The translations under genes and the position numbers were made by a program. DNA of 64,000 nt from Sphingomonas sp. CFBP 8760 (GTDB lineage Bacteria; Pseudomonadota; Alphaproteobacteria; Sphingomonadales; Sphingomonadaceae). The DNA is taken from assembly GCF_014841615.1 (NCBI RefSeq), contig NZ_JACYUG010000008.1, positions 104,815 through 168,814 of the forward strand, in the 5' to 3' direction. The number at the start of each line of letters is the position of its first letter. Position 1 is the first letter of the stretch. This document shows positions 63,754-64,000 of this stretch, in pieces. A model generated the notes under the pieces. It saw only the letters and a list, made by a program, of their open reading frames with translations, did not search any database and was not told the origin of the DNA.

Positions 63754-64000
63754 TGCGGCAGATACTCGTGTAACTGCGAGAAGAAGAGCTAACGTCGGCT
63801 AAGGCTATAACCGCCGGCAAGCGCGTTGACGGCTTCCAATCCTGATTTGCTGCAAGTGGTTTCAATTTCGGAACGTCCGCTTGGCCTAGTAGCAGCCGGC
63901 ATATCCGCTATGCTGGATATATGGATAATGGTTCGGCTATCGCTGCCCTAGAGGCTGTTATGAACCTACAGCGAGCGTGGTAGCCTGCTTCATCATGAGG
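63754..64000. other. AT-richer window end, possible IS terminus
   Basis: No gene is seen in the last 247 bases. GAGGCTGTTATGAAC at 63951-63965, preceded by CTA, resembles the terminal repeats of some IS5-type elements, and an ATG with ATGAGG closes the window at 63995. The element, if real, lies outside. Confidence 0.3.

Overview
The window looks like chromosomal DNA of a yellow-pigmented sphingomonad (Sphingomonadaceae, Alphaproteobacteria). The base composition is GC-rich. Two proteins carry the PEPxxWA-CTERM tail seen in sphingomonads. There are also an UrcA-family protein, a CC0125/CC1285-type lipoprotein, a CrtX-like carotenoid glycosyltransferase and a complete mreB-mreC-mreD-mrdA-rodA cell-shape operon. 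All identifications are from reading the translated sequence; no database search was run.

Layout. 1-11.3 kb holds housekeeping and small conserved genes: the 3' part of mfd, a membrane protein, an EAL phosphodiesterase coupled to a SnoaL-like protein, moaA-nadK, tRNA-Asn, a YjbQ-type protein, a lipoprotein, an MHS-type MFS transporter, a GFA-family protein and an UrcA-like protein. 11.5-13.8 kb is uvrD/pcrA. 13.9-16.1 kb is an AT-richer pair of divergent genes: a PEP-CTERM secreted protein and a LuxR-type regulator. 16.8-26.7 kb is a lipid catabolism block. A forward beta-oxidation operon (multifunctional hydratase/dehydrogenase, two acyl-CoA dehydrogenases, TesB thioesterase) faces a reverse operon (acyl-CoA dehydrogenase, APH-like kinase, SDR) whose layout recalls 4-hydroxyacyl-CoA catabolism. 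A tandem-domain TetR regulator is transcribed away from the reverse operon.

26.8-30.3 kb has a glutathione transferase and an EF-hand protein with an OmpR/EnvZ-type two-component pair. 30.9-33.0 kb has a Crp/Fnr regulator divergent from a YqcI/YcgG (GntA-type) haem oxygenase and a DUF1989 protein, a possible guanidino-compound pathway. 33.0-39.3 kb has an alginate-export-type porin, dctA, and the divergent dctB-dctD pair. dctA has a sigma-54-like promoter, yet the DctD-like regulator lacks the GAFTGA loop. 39.4-46.9 kb is a transport locus: an ABC exporter (ATPase plus two DUF3526 permeases) divergent from a TonB-dependent receptor and an M14 peptidase. 47-53.8 kb has an SRAP-family protein, a PAP2 phosphatase overlapping a CrtX-like gene, tRNA-Thr, a second PEP-CTERM protein and mutL. 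53.9-59.6 kb is the mre/mrd operon.

59.7 kb to the end is an accessory region starting at tRNA-Lys. It holds a frameshifted HEPN-like gene, an IS91-type element whose tyrosine recombinase has lost a catalytic block in-frame, and a secreted hypothetical protein in lower-GC DNA.

The most noteworthy candidates are the GntA-DUF1989-Crp locus, the ACAD-APH-SDR operon, the receptor-peptidase-exporter locus, and the mismatch between the dctA promoter type and its regulator.
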